Shown: positions 24,779 through 33,800 of the stretch, piece by piece
Layout: each line of letters opens with the position of its first letter
Position numbering within the stretch: position 1 is the first letter of the stretch
Assembly: GCF_006459125.1 (NCBI RefSeq)
Contig: NZ_CP041070.1
Location: forward strand, 2,480,001 to 2,544,000
Source: Halarcobacter anaerophilus
GTDB lineage: Bacteria; Campylobacterota; Campylobacteria; Campylobacterales; Arcobacteraceae
Length of the DNA: 64,000 nucleotides
Direction of reading: 5' to 3'
Program-made: the position numbers and the translations under genes
Notes under the pieces: model-generated
Database searches by the model: none
What the model was told of the DNA's origin: nothing
Seen by the model: only the letters and a program-made list of their open reading frames with translations

Positions 24779-25777
24779 GTTTACAATAGATTCAACTGCA
24801 TTATATTTAATTGAATCTACCAACTTTTTACTAATTGAGAAGTTATCTTTTTTTAGACTCTCAATTAGTATCTCTTCATTTAATTTCTCTTCTCTACAAA
24901 GATAACACAACCCTTTATCTTCCAAAAACTTTGCATTTGTGTATTGATGATCTTTTGCAGCATACGGAAAAGGGACAAATAAAGTAGGTAAAGAATTTGC
25001 ACAAAGTTCCCATAAAGTAGATGCACCTGCACGGCTAACGGCAAAATCAGCTTCACTCATCTTTTTTGCAATCTCTTTTGAAAAAGGGAACAAATCAACT
25101 TCTATTCCCATTTTTTCATACTCTTCTTTTACTCTTTCATAATCGTTTTTACCCGTTTGATGAATAATATTTAGTCCTAGTTTTTTAAGTGTAGGTGCAA
25201 CTTTCAAGGCAAAATTGTTTATTGCCGATGCCCCTTGAGAACCGCCTAGAAATATAATTGTTTTCAACTCGTCTCTTATTCTTGCATTATCAAAAAACTC
25301 TTCTGAAACAGGATAATCTCTTATAAGTGATTTATTGTCAAAAGAACAAAAAACTTGTGTCGCAAATTTTGAAGTTATTTCATTTAATCTACCCATCACG
25401 GAGTTTTGTTCATGAATATATAATTTACAACCCCAAGAGAGTATAGCTGCAAAAGTAGCAGGTGCGGCAGAAAATCCTCCCACTGAAATTACTGTTTTGA
25501 CATCATACTTATCAAAAATATCAAAACATTGATTCATAGCTTTAAATATTTGAAACAAAGAACTTATTTTTCCTAAGCCTTTTTTATTTACAACCCCTCT
25601 GGTTTCTAAAAAATAGGCTTTTTTTAATCTTTTATCATTTTCAAACCAATCTTTGTCCTGCCCGTTTACGGAACCTATAAAAATAGGTTTTATTCCTCTT
25701 TTTGAATACTCTTCAATAAATGCATCGGCAACTTTCAAATGTCCGCCTGTTCCACCGCCTGTTATAACTACTCTCAT
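24758..25777 (-). CDS. murG: UDP-GlcNAc:lipid I N-acetylglucosaminyltransferase
   Basis: Peripheral membrane GT-B enzyme making lipid II. 339 residues. The N-terminal [13 protein letters not shown] loop, HEQNSVMGR, the [12 protein letters not shown] loop between domains, and the donor-binding region [11 protein letters not shown] are present. Its ATG touches the ftsW stop (TAATG, 1-nt overlap), giving the common ftsW-murG order. Confidence 0.97.
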   Translation of the reverse strand: MRVVITGGGTGGHLKVADAFIEEYSKRGIKPIFIGSVNGQDKDWFENDKRLKKAYFLETRGVVNKKGLGKISSLFQIFKAMNQCFDIFDKYDVKTVISVGGFSAAPATFAAILSWGCKLYIHEQNSVMGRLNEITSKFATQVFCSFDNKSLIRDYPVSEEFFDNARIRDELKTIIFLGGSQGASAINNFALKVAPTLKKLGLNIIHQTGKNDYERVKEEYEKMGIEVDLFPFSKEIAKKMSEADFAVSRAGASTLWELCANSLPTLFVPFPYAAKDHQYTNAKFLEDKGLCYLCREEKLNEEILIESLKKDNFSISKKLVDSIKYNAVESIVNLISQGK

Positions 25778-27012
25778 TATTGATTAACCTTTTTATTTAA
25801 ATCTACAGATTTGCTGATTGATAAAACCATTCCTATAGCTATAGAAATTGCCAGCATTGAAGACCCCCCGTAACTTAAAAGAGGAACGGCAATACCTTTT
25901 ATAGGAATCATTCCTGAAATTCCGTAAGAGTTTATCAAAAAAGCAATTATTATCATTAAAGCAACCCCTATAGTAAAGAGATGGTATATTTTATTTTCCA
26001 CCCTTCCGCTTATTCTAAAAATTCTAAATATTATTAAAAATATAATAAAAGTTATAAATATAAGTCCTACTAAACCTAACTCTTCTGTTATCCCTGCTAA
26101 AACAAAGTCTGTGTGTACTTCACTTAAAAAACCTAGTTTTATATCTCCTAATCCTACTCCTTCTCCGAAGATTCCCCCGTTATGCATAGCATTTAAAGAG
26201 TGAGATACCTGGTAGGGTTCGGGAAGTTCGTCTATTCTTAAATATTTATCTGCCCAAGAAGGTAGTATTGATAAAATTTTATCTTGAACCATAGCCCACC
26301 AAGAAAATATTCTCTGTATTCTATGGGGAGCTGCTATAATAAGTCCTATAAAAGCCAATATTCCCACAACGCCTAAAGAGACAAAAACTTTATAACTCCT
26401 ATTTGCAAAAATAAGAAGAGTAAAAAGAATTGCACCTAACAATACAACTTGACCCAAATCTTTTTGTAGAAATGCAATTATAAAAACAACCACTAAAAAA
26501 GCTACAAAATAAGGAGTTAAAAGCAGAAGCTCTTGTTTAAGCCCTATTTTTCTTGGAACTTCAATTAATCTTCTATGAAAAGACCAAGAAAGAAAATATA
26601 TAAATCCGATTTTAAAAAACTCGACAGGAGAGAGAGAAAACCCCGGAAGCCTTATCCATCTATTCGCTCCACCTGAAGCTGTTACCATTGAAGAGGGTAA
26701 AAAAGGCATTAAAATCATTAAAATAAAGAAAAATATAAAAAATCCCATTCCCACTCTATTTACTATTTTATCAGGTTCAATTAAAGAAAAACCCCACATT
26801 ATAAAAATAGATAAAACTCCTACTAAAAACTGTCTGACAAAAAAATGGAATTGGTTGTAATCATAATATTCAACAGTATAAATAGCAAGAGAATATGAAA
26901 ATATAATACTTATAATAATTAGTAAAGAGACCAATAAAAACAGTAGATAATCAGCTTCATAAATTCTTTTATCGGTATTGTTTCTTTTAATTTTATTTTT
27001 GTTAGAATTCAT
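25777..27012 (-). CDS. ftsW: Septal peptidoglycan polymerase FtsW (SEDS family)
   Basis: 411-residue polytopic SEDS glycosyltransferase with about ten membrane helices after a charged N-terminus. Family motifs include GANRWIRLPGFSLSPVEFFK, FLQKDLGQ and GEGVGLGDIKLGFL followed by SEVHTDFVLA with the conserved Asp. The direct link to murG favours FtsW over RodA. It is divergent from a class B PBP, the usual SEDS partner, with only 28 nt between starts. Confidence 0.92.
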   Translation of the reverse strand: MNSNKNKIKRNNTDKRIYEADYLLFLLVSLLIIISIIFSYSLAIYTVEYYDYNQFHFFVRQFLVGVLSIFIMWGFSLIEPDKIVNRVGMGFFIFFFILMILMPFLPSSMVTASGGANRWIRLPGFSLSPVEFFKIGFIYFLSWSFHRRLIEVPRKIGLKQELLLLTPYFVAFLVVVFIIAFLQKDLGQVVLLGAILFTLLIFANRSYKVFVSLGVVGILAFIGLIIAAPHRIQRIFSWWAMVQDKILSILPSWADKYLRIDELPEPYQVSHSLNAMHNGGIFGEGVGLGDIKLGFLSEVHTDFVLAGITEELGLVGLIFITFIIFLIIFRIFRISGRVENKIYHLFTIGVALMIIIAFLINSYGISGMIPIKGIAVPLLSYGGSSMLAISIAIGMVLSISKSVDLNKKVNQ

Positions 27013-27040
27013 TTTTTATTATATTATATTATGGATAAAT

Positions 27041-28921
27041 ATGTCTTCAAATTTTAAAGAAAAAGATAACAAAATCAAGAAAATAATGTTTTTGTTTTTC
27101 TTCATACTTTTCTTACTAATTATTTTAATAATCTCAATATTTGATACAATAGAAGATTACAGAAGACTGCCCTCTTTGGAGACTTCTAAAAAAGAACTTG
27201 CCGTACGTGGAGATATAATTAGTTCCGATAATTTTAAGATTACGACTTCAAAGAAAATATATAAAGCTTCAATAGATACAAGACATTTAGATGAAAACAA
27301 AAAAGAACTTTTTATAAAACTTTTTTCCATTTACAGCGATATCCCTTATAAAAAAATCGAAAATAAAATTGATGAATCCTTGAAAAATGCTCCGGGGAAT
27401 CTTGTTCTATCATATAATATTGATTCAAAAACCGCTAAAAACTTAAAAGAGTTGGGTTTTAAATTAAGAAGGTTAAAAGTATTTAAAGCAAGACAAGTAC
27501 CCGGAGGAAAAATATTAAGAGGACTTAGCATAACTGAAAGCGGTGAAAAAAGAGTCTACTCTTATGAGAATACTTTAACTCCCGTAGTTGGGTATATAAC
27601 CAAATTTGAAACAAAAAACGACAAAACAAGAGTAAAAGGAATAAAAGGATTGGAAAAAGAGTATAACACTCTTTTAAATAATAGCAAAGACGGGATTCTA
27701 AGCGGAAACAGAGATGTTTTATCTTATATCTCTTTTAATAGAAATTCAACAATAAAACAGAGAGTCGACGGAGCAAGTTTAGTTTTAAATATTCCTCTTA
27801 AACTTCAAAAAAACAATGAAATGGTTCTTGATATTTATAAGAAAAAATTAGAAGCGCAAGAAATTATAGTTTCAATCATGGACAGTAAAACGGGAAAAGT
27901 TCTCTCTTTAGCCTCATCAAACAGATTTAATCCCGAAAGAATATATCAAAAAGATATTCCCTCTTTAAACGTTAATGCCGTGGAGTATCAATATGAACCA
28001 GGATCAGTTATAAAACCTATTGCTATTTCATTGGTTTTAGATAAAAATAGAATCAAAAAAAACGAACTTCTTTTTGCTTACAATACAAAAGACAGAGCAA
28101 ATAAAGAAGGAGAGTTTCCAAGAGGACAGTTTAAACTAGGAAGATTTATAATAAAAGATGATCACCGATTTAAAAAACACTATCTAACTTTGGATGATAT
28201 TGTAATTTTTTCTTCAAATATAGGTACTTTGCAATTTGCACAAAGATTAAGTGGTCCGGAATTTTTTGAAGGAATGAAAAGATTTGGATTTACTAGAAAA
28301 ACGGGAATTGATTTACCTTATGAAAAAAAAGGTTCAATGCCTAAAGTCTGGCAATTTTCCGCAAATGATAAAAAAGAGGAAGACAATGTTTATAAAGCCA
28401 CTGTATCTTACGGACAGGGAATGACCGCAACATTTATGCAGATTTTAAAAGCTTATTCGGCATTTAATAATGATGGTGTAGTAGTAACTCCCAAAATCGT
28501 CTCTTATATTGAAATGAACGGAAGCAAATATAAAGAAGACAAAATAAAAGATGAAAGAATTATTACTAAAAGAACAGCAGATGAGATAAAAAGACTGCTT
28601 ATAAAAACCGTTGATAAAGGTACGGGAAAAGCCGCAAAAATTCCCGGTTTAGAAATAGGAGGAAAAACAGGAACCGCACAAATAGCAAGAGGTGGAAAAT
28701 ATCTTAAAAAATATATTTCATCTTTTTTTGGTTTTGTTAATGACGGAGAACACTCTTATACAATAGGTGTTACGGTTATGGATCCTGTTTCAAAAGGTAA
28801 ATATTGGTATTATCATTATGCTTCATGGTCAGCAGTTCCCGTTTTTAAAGAGATAGTAAATAATCTTATTAGATTAAACTATCTATCACCAAAAAAAGAT
28901 ATAATTTCTACAAAAGATTAA
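27041..28921 (+). CDS. ftsI: Class B penicillin-binding protein (FtsI/PBP3 type)
   Basis: Monofunctional transpeptidase, 626 residues from the ATG I chose. That ATG gives a cytoplasmic tail, one membrane helix (about 15-34) and then the pedestal domain (VRGDIISS); the frame runs 21 codons further upstream, but only by overlapping the divergent ftsW. Catalytic motifs are S322-V-I-K325, S391-S-N393 and K542-T-G544. No strong ribosome-binding site is seen. Pairing with ftsW suggests septal synthesis, although PBP2 of the elongation complex cannot be fully excluded. Confidence 0.88.
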   Translation: MSSNFKEKDNKIKKIMFLFFFILFLLIILIISIFDTIEDYRRLPSLETSKKELAVRGDIISSDNFKITTSKKIYKASIDTRHLDENKKELFIKLFSIYSDIPYKKIENKIDESLKNAPGNLVLSYNIDSKTAKNLKELGFKLRRLKVFKARQVPGGKILRGLSITESGEKRVYSYENTLTPVVGYITKFETKNDKTRVKGIKGLEKEYNTLLNNSKDGILSGNRDVLSYISFNRNSTIKQRVDGASLVLNIPLKLQKNNEMVLDIYKKKLEAQEIIVSIMDSKTGKVLSLASSNRFNPERIYQKDIPSLNVNAVEYQYEPGSVIKPIAISLVLDKNRIKKNELLFAYNTKDRANKEGEFPRGQFKLGRFIIKDDHRFKKHYLTLDDIVIFSSNIGTLQFAQRLSGPEFFEGMKRFGFTRKTGIDLPYEKKGSMPKVWQFSANDKKEEDNVYKATVSYGQGMTATFMQILKAYSAFNNDGVVVTPKIVSYIEMNGSKYKEDKIKDERIITKRTADEIKRLLIKTVDKGTGKAAKIPGLEIGGKTGTAQIARGGKYLKKYISSFFGFVNDGEHSYTIGVTVMDPVSKGKYWYYHYASWSAVPVFKEIVNNLIRLNYLSPKKDIISTKD

Positions 28922-28931
28922 AAGGAGCAAT

Positions 28932-29444
28932 ATGTTTGGATTTGGAAAAAAAGAGTTAAAACAGTATACCTATACAGAAAAAGAACTAGCAAAATTTAAA
29001 TATGCAAAAATAGAGATGGAGAAAGGAGATATTTGGTTAAAACTTTTTTATAAAGAGACTCCAAATACCGTTTCAAATTTCGTAACATTATCAAAAGAAG
29101 GTTTTTATGACGGACTAAACTTTCATAGAGTAATTCCGGGATTTATGGCTCAAGGAGGATGTCCTGAAGGAACAGGTGCAGGTGGTCCCGATTGGGCAAT
29201 TGCTTGTGAAACTCATGCGGATAAACAAGTTCACAACAGAGGTAGTTTATCTATGGCTCATGCTGGTCCTGATACAGGTGGCAGTCAATTTTTTATCTGT
29301 TTTGTTGCTTGTCCTCATTTAGACGGGCATCATACAGTTTTCGGTGAAATAGAAGAAGGAGACAGTACAAGTTTTGAAACCTTGGATAATATCAGACAAG
29401 GTGATATAATAAAAACCATAGAAATCAAAGAAAAGAGAGATTAA
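28932..29444 (+). CDS. ppiB: Cyclophilin-type peptidyl-prolyl isomerase
   Basis: 170-residue cyclophilin without a signal peptide, so cytoplasmic. The active-site pattern NFHRVIPGFMAQGGC, GSQFFICF and HLDGHHTVFGEI is intact. It follows ftsI by 10 nt with AAAGGAG before the ATG. Its stop codon forms the loop of a terminator hairpin. Confidence 0.93.
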   Translation: MFGFGKKELKQYTYTEKELAKFKYAKIEMEKGDIWLKLFYKETPNTVSNFVTLSKEGFYDGLNFHRVIPGFMAQGGCPEGTGAGGPDWAIACETHADKQVHNRGSLSMAHAGPDTGGSQFFICFVACPHLDGHHTVFGEIEEGDSTSFETLDNIRQGDIIKTIEIKEKRD

Positions 29445-29459
29445 ATCTCTCTTCTTTTT
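29433..29459. terminator. Bidirectional terminator with the ppiB stop codon in its loop
   Basis: AAGAGAGAT (29433-29441) pairs with ATCTCTCTT (29445-29453). The 3-nt loop is the TAA stop of ppiB. On the plus strand it is followed by CTTTTT; on the minus strand by TTCTTTG. It serves the convergent ppiB and the heme-protein gene. Confidence 0.85.
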
Positions 29460-30861
29460 AGTGACTTCTTGATTCTCTTTTAAATTTTCTCCATTTTTCA
29501 AAAATACTATAATTTTTAAGATTGTTATCATGACTGTAATCAGCTGCATAGTTCATCAAAACTTGTTCTAAAAAAGTACTGTAATCAAGTGCAATTACAT
29601 CTTTTTCTTCACTTTGAGGAATATTTCCCCATCTATTTTGAAACCATTGATTCCATATCTTAGAACCTGGTTCATACATTGTCCAAATTCCGTTTTTTAT
29701 ACTTTCTACAGGATAAAAAGGTGTTACCATATTATAACTTTTAGGTAAAAAACTTGCTGTTCCATGACAGCTCATACAAGAAGAACTTCTAAGTTTTTTA
29801 ACCGTTTTTCCATTAACTTTTACATCATACTTCACAGCAATATCAAAAGGTCCGGATAATCTTAAACCATACCCCAAAGTCACTTTTGCATAAGCAGGTG
29901 CTTTAGGGTTTATATAAGTTTCCAAAAGCTCTTCTTTAGGATTTTGTGCAGAATTTACAGCCGGATCGTTTCCCCACATTGCCCCTAGAGGAACCATTTT
30001 ATCCCAAGCATTATCTCCTTTTGCATTTTTATCATAAACCAAGGTTGTAAATACCCAGCCTGTTTCAGGTGCCGCAACAGAATCTTTAATAATAATATCA
30101 AAGATTGTAACACGAGTATCAGTTACTACAGGCGGTTTATCTTTTATCGTACCGTTCATATCAAAAGGTTTTCTATATATTTTCCACTTTGCCGCACCTT
30201 CTAAAACAGGCCACTGTTCAGGTGTTGCAGAAGCAGAAGCTGCTTTAATTATTATAGCACCCTCTTTAAATTGAGCTTCATCGTTATTTACACTAGGAAT
30301 ACAGCTATCTTCACTTTCATCACACTTTTTAAAGACTTCATGCAGAGTATATGCTGCTACTTTATCATAATAAATTGCAGCATAATTTCTAACAGGAACA
30401 GTAAGTCCAAAATCCTTATATACTGAAGCTGGTTGAATTTGACCGGTATACGTTCCGTAAATAGCCTCTCTTCCTTCCCAGCCTGTCAAGTCTACATTTT
30501 CTCCTGCCCATAACATACTATACCAATCTTTTTGTAAACTTTTATTCCACTTTTCTTGATCTAAAACAAAAGTCTTCACAGACGGTTCAATATACTTTTT
30601 TAAAGCCATAATATAATCATAAGCTTTTTCTTTTGTTAATTTTTTACCGTTGGTTACTTTACTCCAGGGGGTGTTAATAGGCTCTTCATAACTTACAGGA
30701 TAATTGAAGTTAAATTTAAAAAGAGCTCCGGAATACTCTTTTTTAGAAGGAATCTCACCATTATTTACGGCAAAAGGATCAATATTTTGACTTTCTAAAG
30801 CCAAAAGATTTGAAACAGAAAAAATTAAAAAACAACCTACTATACTTTTAAAAAACATCAT
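29458..30861 (-). CDS. Secreted protein with one c-type heme motif, function unknown
   Basis: 467 residues starting with a clear signal peptide (hydrophobic segment about 5-20, ending LLALES). A single CMSCH heme-c attachment site is at 362-366, near the C-terminus; Cys180 and Cys187 could form a disulfide. The rest is a large domain rich in Trp and Tyr that I do not recognise. It would act in the periplasm and need the cytochrome c maturation system. It begins 7 nt after the 1662-residue GGDEF protein, with GGAG before ATGATG, so the two are one operon. A role as redox enzyme or as redox sensor for that partner is a guess. Confidence 0.8.
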   Translation of the reverse strand: MMFFKSIVGCFLIFSVSNLLALESQNIDPFAVNNGEIPSKKEYSGALFKFNFNYPVSYEEPINTPWSKVTNGKKLTKEKAYDYIMALKKYIEPSVKTFVLDQEKWNKSLQKDWYSMLWAGENVDLTGWEGREAIYGTYTGQIQPASVYKDFGLTVPVRNYAAIYYDKVAAYTLHEVFKKCDESEDSCIPSVNNDEAQFKEGAIIIKAASASATPEQWPVLEGAAKWKIYRKPFDMNGTIKDKPPVVTDTRVTIFDIIIKDSVAAPETGWVFTTLVYDKNAKGDNAWDKMVPLGAMWGNDPAVNSAQNPKEELLETYINPKAPAYAKVTLGYGLRLSGPFDIAVKYDVKVNGKTVKKLRSSSCMSCHGTASFLPKSYNMVTPFYPVESIKNGIWTMYEPGSKIWNQWFQNRWGNIPQSEEKDVIALDYSTFLEQVLMNYAADYSHDNNLKNYSIFEKWRKFKRESRSH

Positions 30862-30868
30862 TTACTCC

Positions 30869-33800
30869 TTATTTTATTTGGTCTCGTCCATTTTGTTTTG
30901 CTCTATAAAGTGCATCATCGGCAAATTTTATAAGAGTATTAGGAGAGATTATTTTTATATCATCTGTAGTTGCTATTCCCATGCTAAGAGTTACAAAATC
31001 AGAGATATTTGATTTTATATGAGGGATTTTTAATTTTCTTACATCTTTAGATATCTCTTGAGCTATTACCAAAGCTTTTTTTCTAGTTGTGTTTGGCAAA
31101 ATTATGGCAAACTCTTCTCCTCCATACCTTGCAACTAAATCATTTTTTCTTTTTATATTGGATATAAAAACTTTTGATATCTCTTTTAAACACTCATCTC
31201 CTTGTAAATGTCCGTAAAAATCATTATATTGTTTAAAAAAGTCAATATCACACATAATCAATGATAACACTTCATTATTTCTCGTTATTCTAGAACACTC
31301 TTTTTTTAATACTTCATCAAATATTCTTCTATTTTTTAACTGAGTTAAGGCATCTATAGTAGCTAACTGATCTAATTTTTTAATAGCCTCTTGTAATTTT
31401 TGTTCAACGACTTTTCTTTTCTCATTCTCTTCTACTATACTTGAATTTAGTTCTAAAATTTTGTTATTTTGCTCTTGTAAAATTAAGTTTTGATCTTTTA
31501 ATTTTTCGTTTTTTATATCTAAATCTTTTGTTCTTTCTTGAACTTTTTGTTCCAGATTTTTGTACATTTTGGCATTTTCAATTGAGATTGCGATTTGGGT
31601 ACTTAAATGTTTCAATAAATCAATTTTCTCTTTTGTAAAAACACCTGTTAAAAGATTATTCTCTAAATAAATAATACCTTTTAGACTATTTCTTAAAATT
31701 AAAGGAAAAGATAATACCGATTTTACTTCCCTTTGAATAATATTTATCTCTTTTGAAAAAATAGGATCATCTTCTAAATCATTTATAATAACAGACTCTT
31801 TTGTTCTAATTACATATTTCACTATATTTTGAATTATATTTTTACACTCTTGATATCTTTTATCGATTAAAACATCAAAACTGTTTTCATCATCGTTTAA
31901 ATAAATTGCTTCAACTTTATATTCAAAATCCTCTTCTAATATAATTACGATATTTTGTGCCCCCGAATTTTCTAAAAGTATTCTAATCAGACTTTTTAAA
32001 AGATTTGAGAGTTTTTGTTCTCTAAAAATAGCTTCTGAGGATCTAATCAAAGTATTAATATTTAAGGATTTTTCTACTGAAGTTTTTTCATTTTCTTCAG
32101 AATCTAAATATTTGCCCGCTCCCCAACTTATAAAGCTATTTTGAAACTCCTCTTTATATAATTTTGCAAAGCTCTCTTGTTTTAACGAATCATAAATTTT
32201 ATATAAAAGTCTGCAAGCTATAATTTTTAAATTATATTGAGAGTATATTTGAGAGATTTCGATAGCTTTTAAAAATTGATTTTGTGCTTTAATATAATCC
32301 TTATTTAATCTGTTTAATTCCCCGTTTAATATATATTTTCTTACTATGAAATTTTCTGCACAATCTTTTGAATATTTTTCAAATTTTTCAATTGTAGTTT
32401 TTACTCTTTTTAAATATATAATTTTATCTTTAACATTAAAAGAGTTAAAACATTGCAGATATATTAAAGCTTCATAAAAAAAATGTTCGCAACTATGAAA
32501 CATACCTTTTGAAGCATTTAAAAATTTTCTACTCTTTTTTGAAACTTCAAAAGCCAACTCATAACTTTCATGAATATACAAAGAGATCATTTTATTAATA
32601 TAATAAAAATGTGCAAAATGCAAAGAACTGAAATTATCAAGATTTTTTATATACTCATCTTCATTAAAAGATTCATCACTAAAAGAGACAGTATTATTAG
32701 TCTTTCCTTGAATATTTTTTATAGCTTGTTTAACGCTCTTTATTGCTTCAAGTTGTTCTTTTGCTCCTATTTTACTTAATCCTTTTTCAAACTCTAAGAT
32801 CTGCTCTTGAATTAACTGAAAATTCACTCCTCTCATAAACATACTTTGAACTATCCCAGCTGCAGCACAAGCACTATGGAACCAATCTCCGATGTGCATA
32901 CCGCTTTTGTAAGATTCATGCCAGTTTTGTTCTGTTAGACTAGCAGGAATTATCCAAGATAAACCGAAATAACCCGATACAAATTTTACTTCCGGTGCAA
33001 GTACGGTATTATTATACTTTTTTATCATATCCAAAGAGAGAGTTGCATATTTATAACCTAATTGATGTTTTTCTAAAATACCGCCTTTAAAAATAACTCC
33101 ATAAACCATAAAACCTATTACGGCATCTTTAGTATCACCATGTTTCAAACAACTTTTTACAAGTAACATTGAGATAAGTACACAAAGCTCAGGTCTAATT
33201 TGATATGCCGCTTTTAAAACCGAAGATAAAATTTTAATTATTATTATGGCTCTCTCTTCTTTTGCCTCATCCAAGTTTAATAAATTTTCCACCTTTTTAT
33301 TTTTTAATTTCAATTCAAGTTCTAAATACTCTTTTATAAAAATTAAAAAATTAAATCCCCTTGGAATATTTAAATCAAATAATTTCAAGGCTGCTTTACC
33401 TATTTTATAAGCCTCGTTAAACTCGGAAAAATCAGTGTGAAGTTTTATCATCTGCTCATATATATAAGCTTTTTTTAGATCGTTTTTTATATATTTTAAT
33501 GCTTCTTTATAATAAGACAATGCCTTAGTCTTGTTAAGCACTAAATGCTCTGCAATTGCAAAATCTTTAAAAAGTTCATCACGGGTATCTAATAATTTAA
33601 CATTTGAATATAAAGAAAAAGCATTTTTCATAAAATTTAATGACATTTCAAAATCGCCGTTACTTCTTGCAATAAGTGCAGCTTCATGATTTAAATTTGC
33701 CAAAAAATCATTTTTATTCATATTAATAAAATATTGCTTCGCTTTATTATAATGATTAACAAACGTTAAAAGATACTCTTTATTATCTTTATACCTTTTA

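Noticed and set aside
26978-27040. Upstream extension of ftsI by 21 codons
   Set aside because: It would overlap the divergent ftsW start and put a second hydrophobic stretch before a charged cytoplasmic tail, unlike known class B PBPs.
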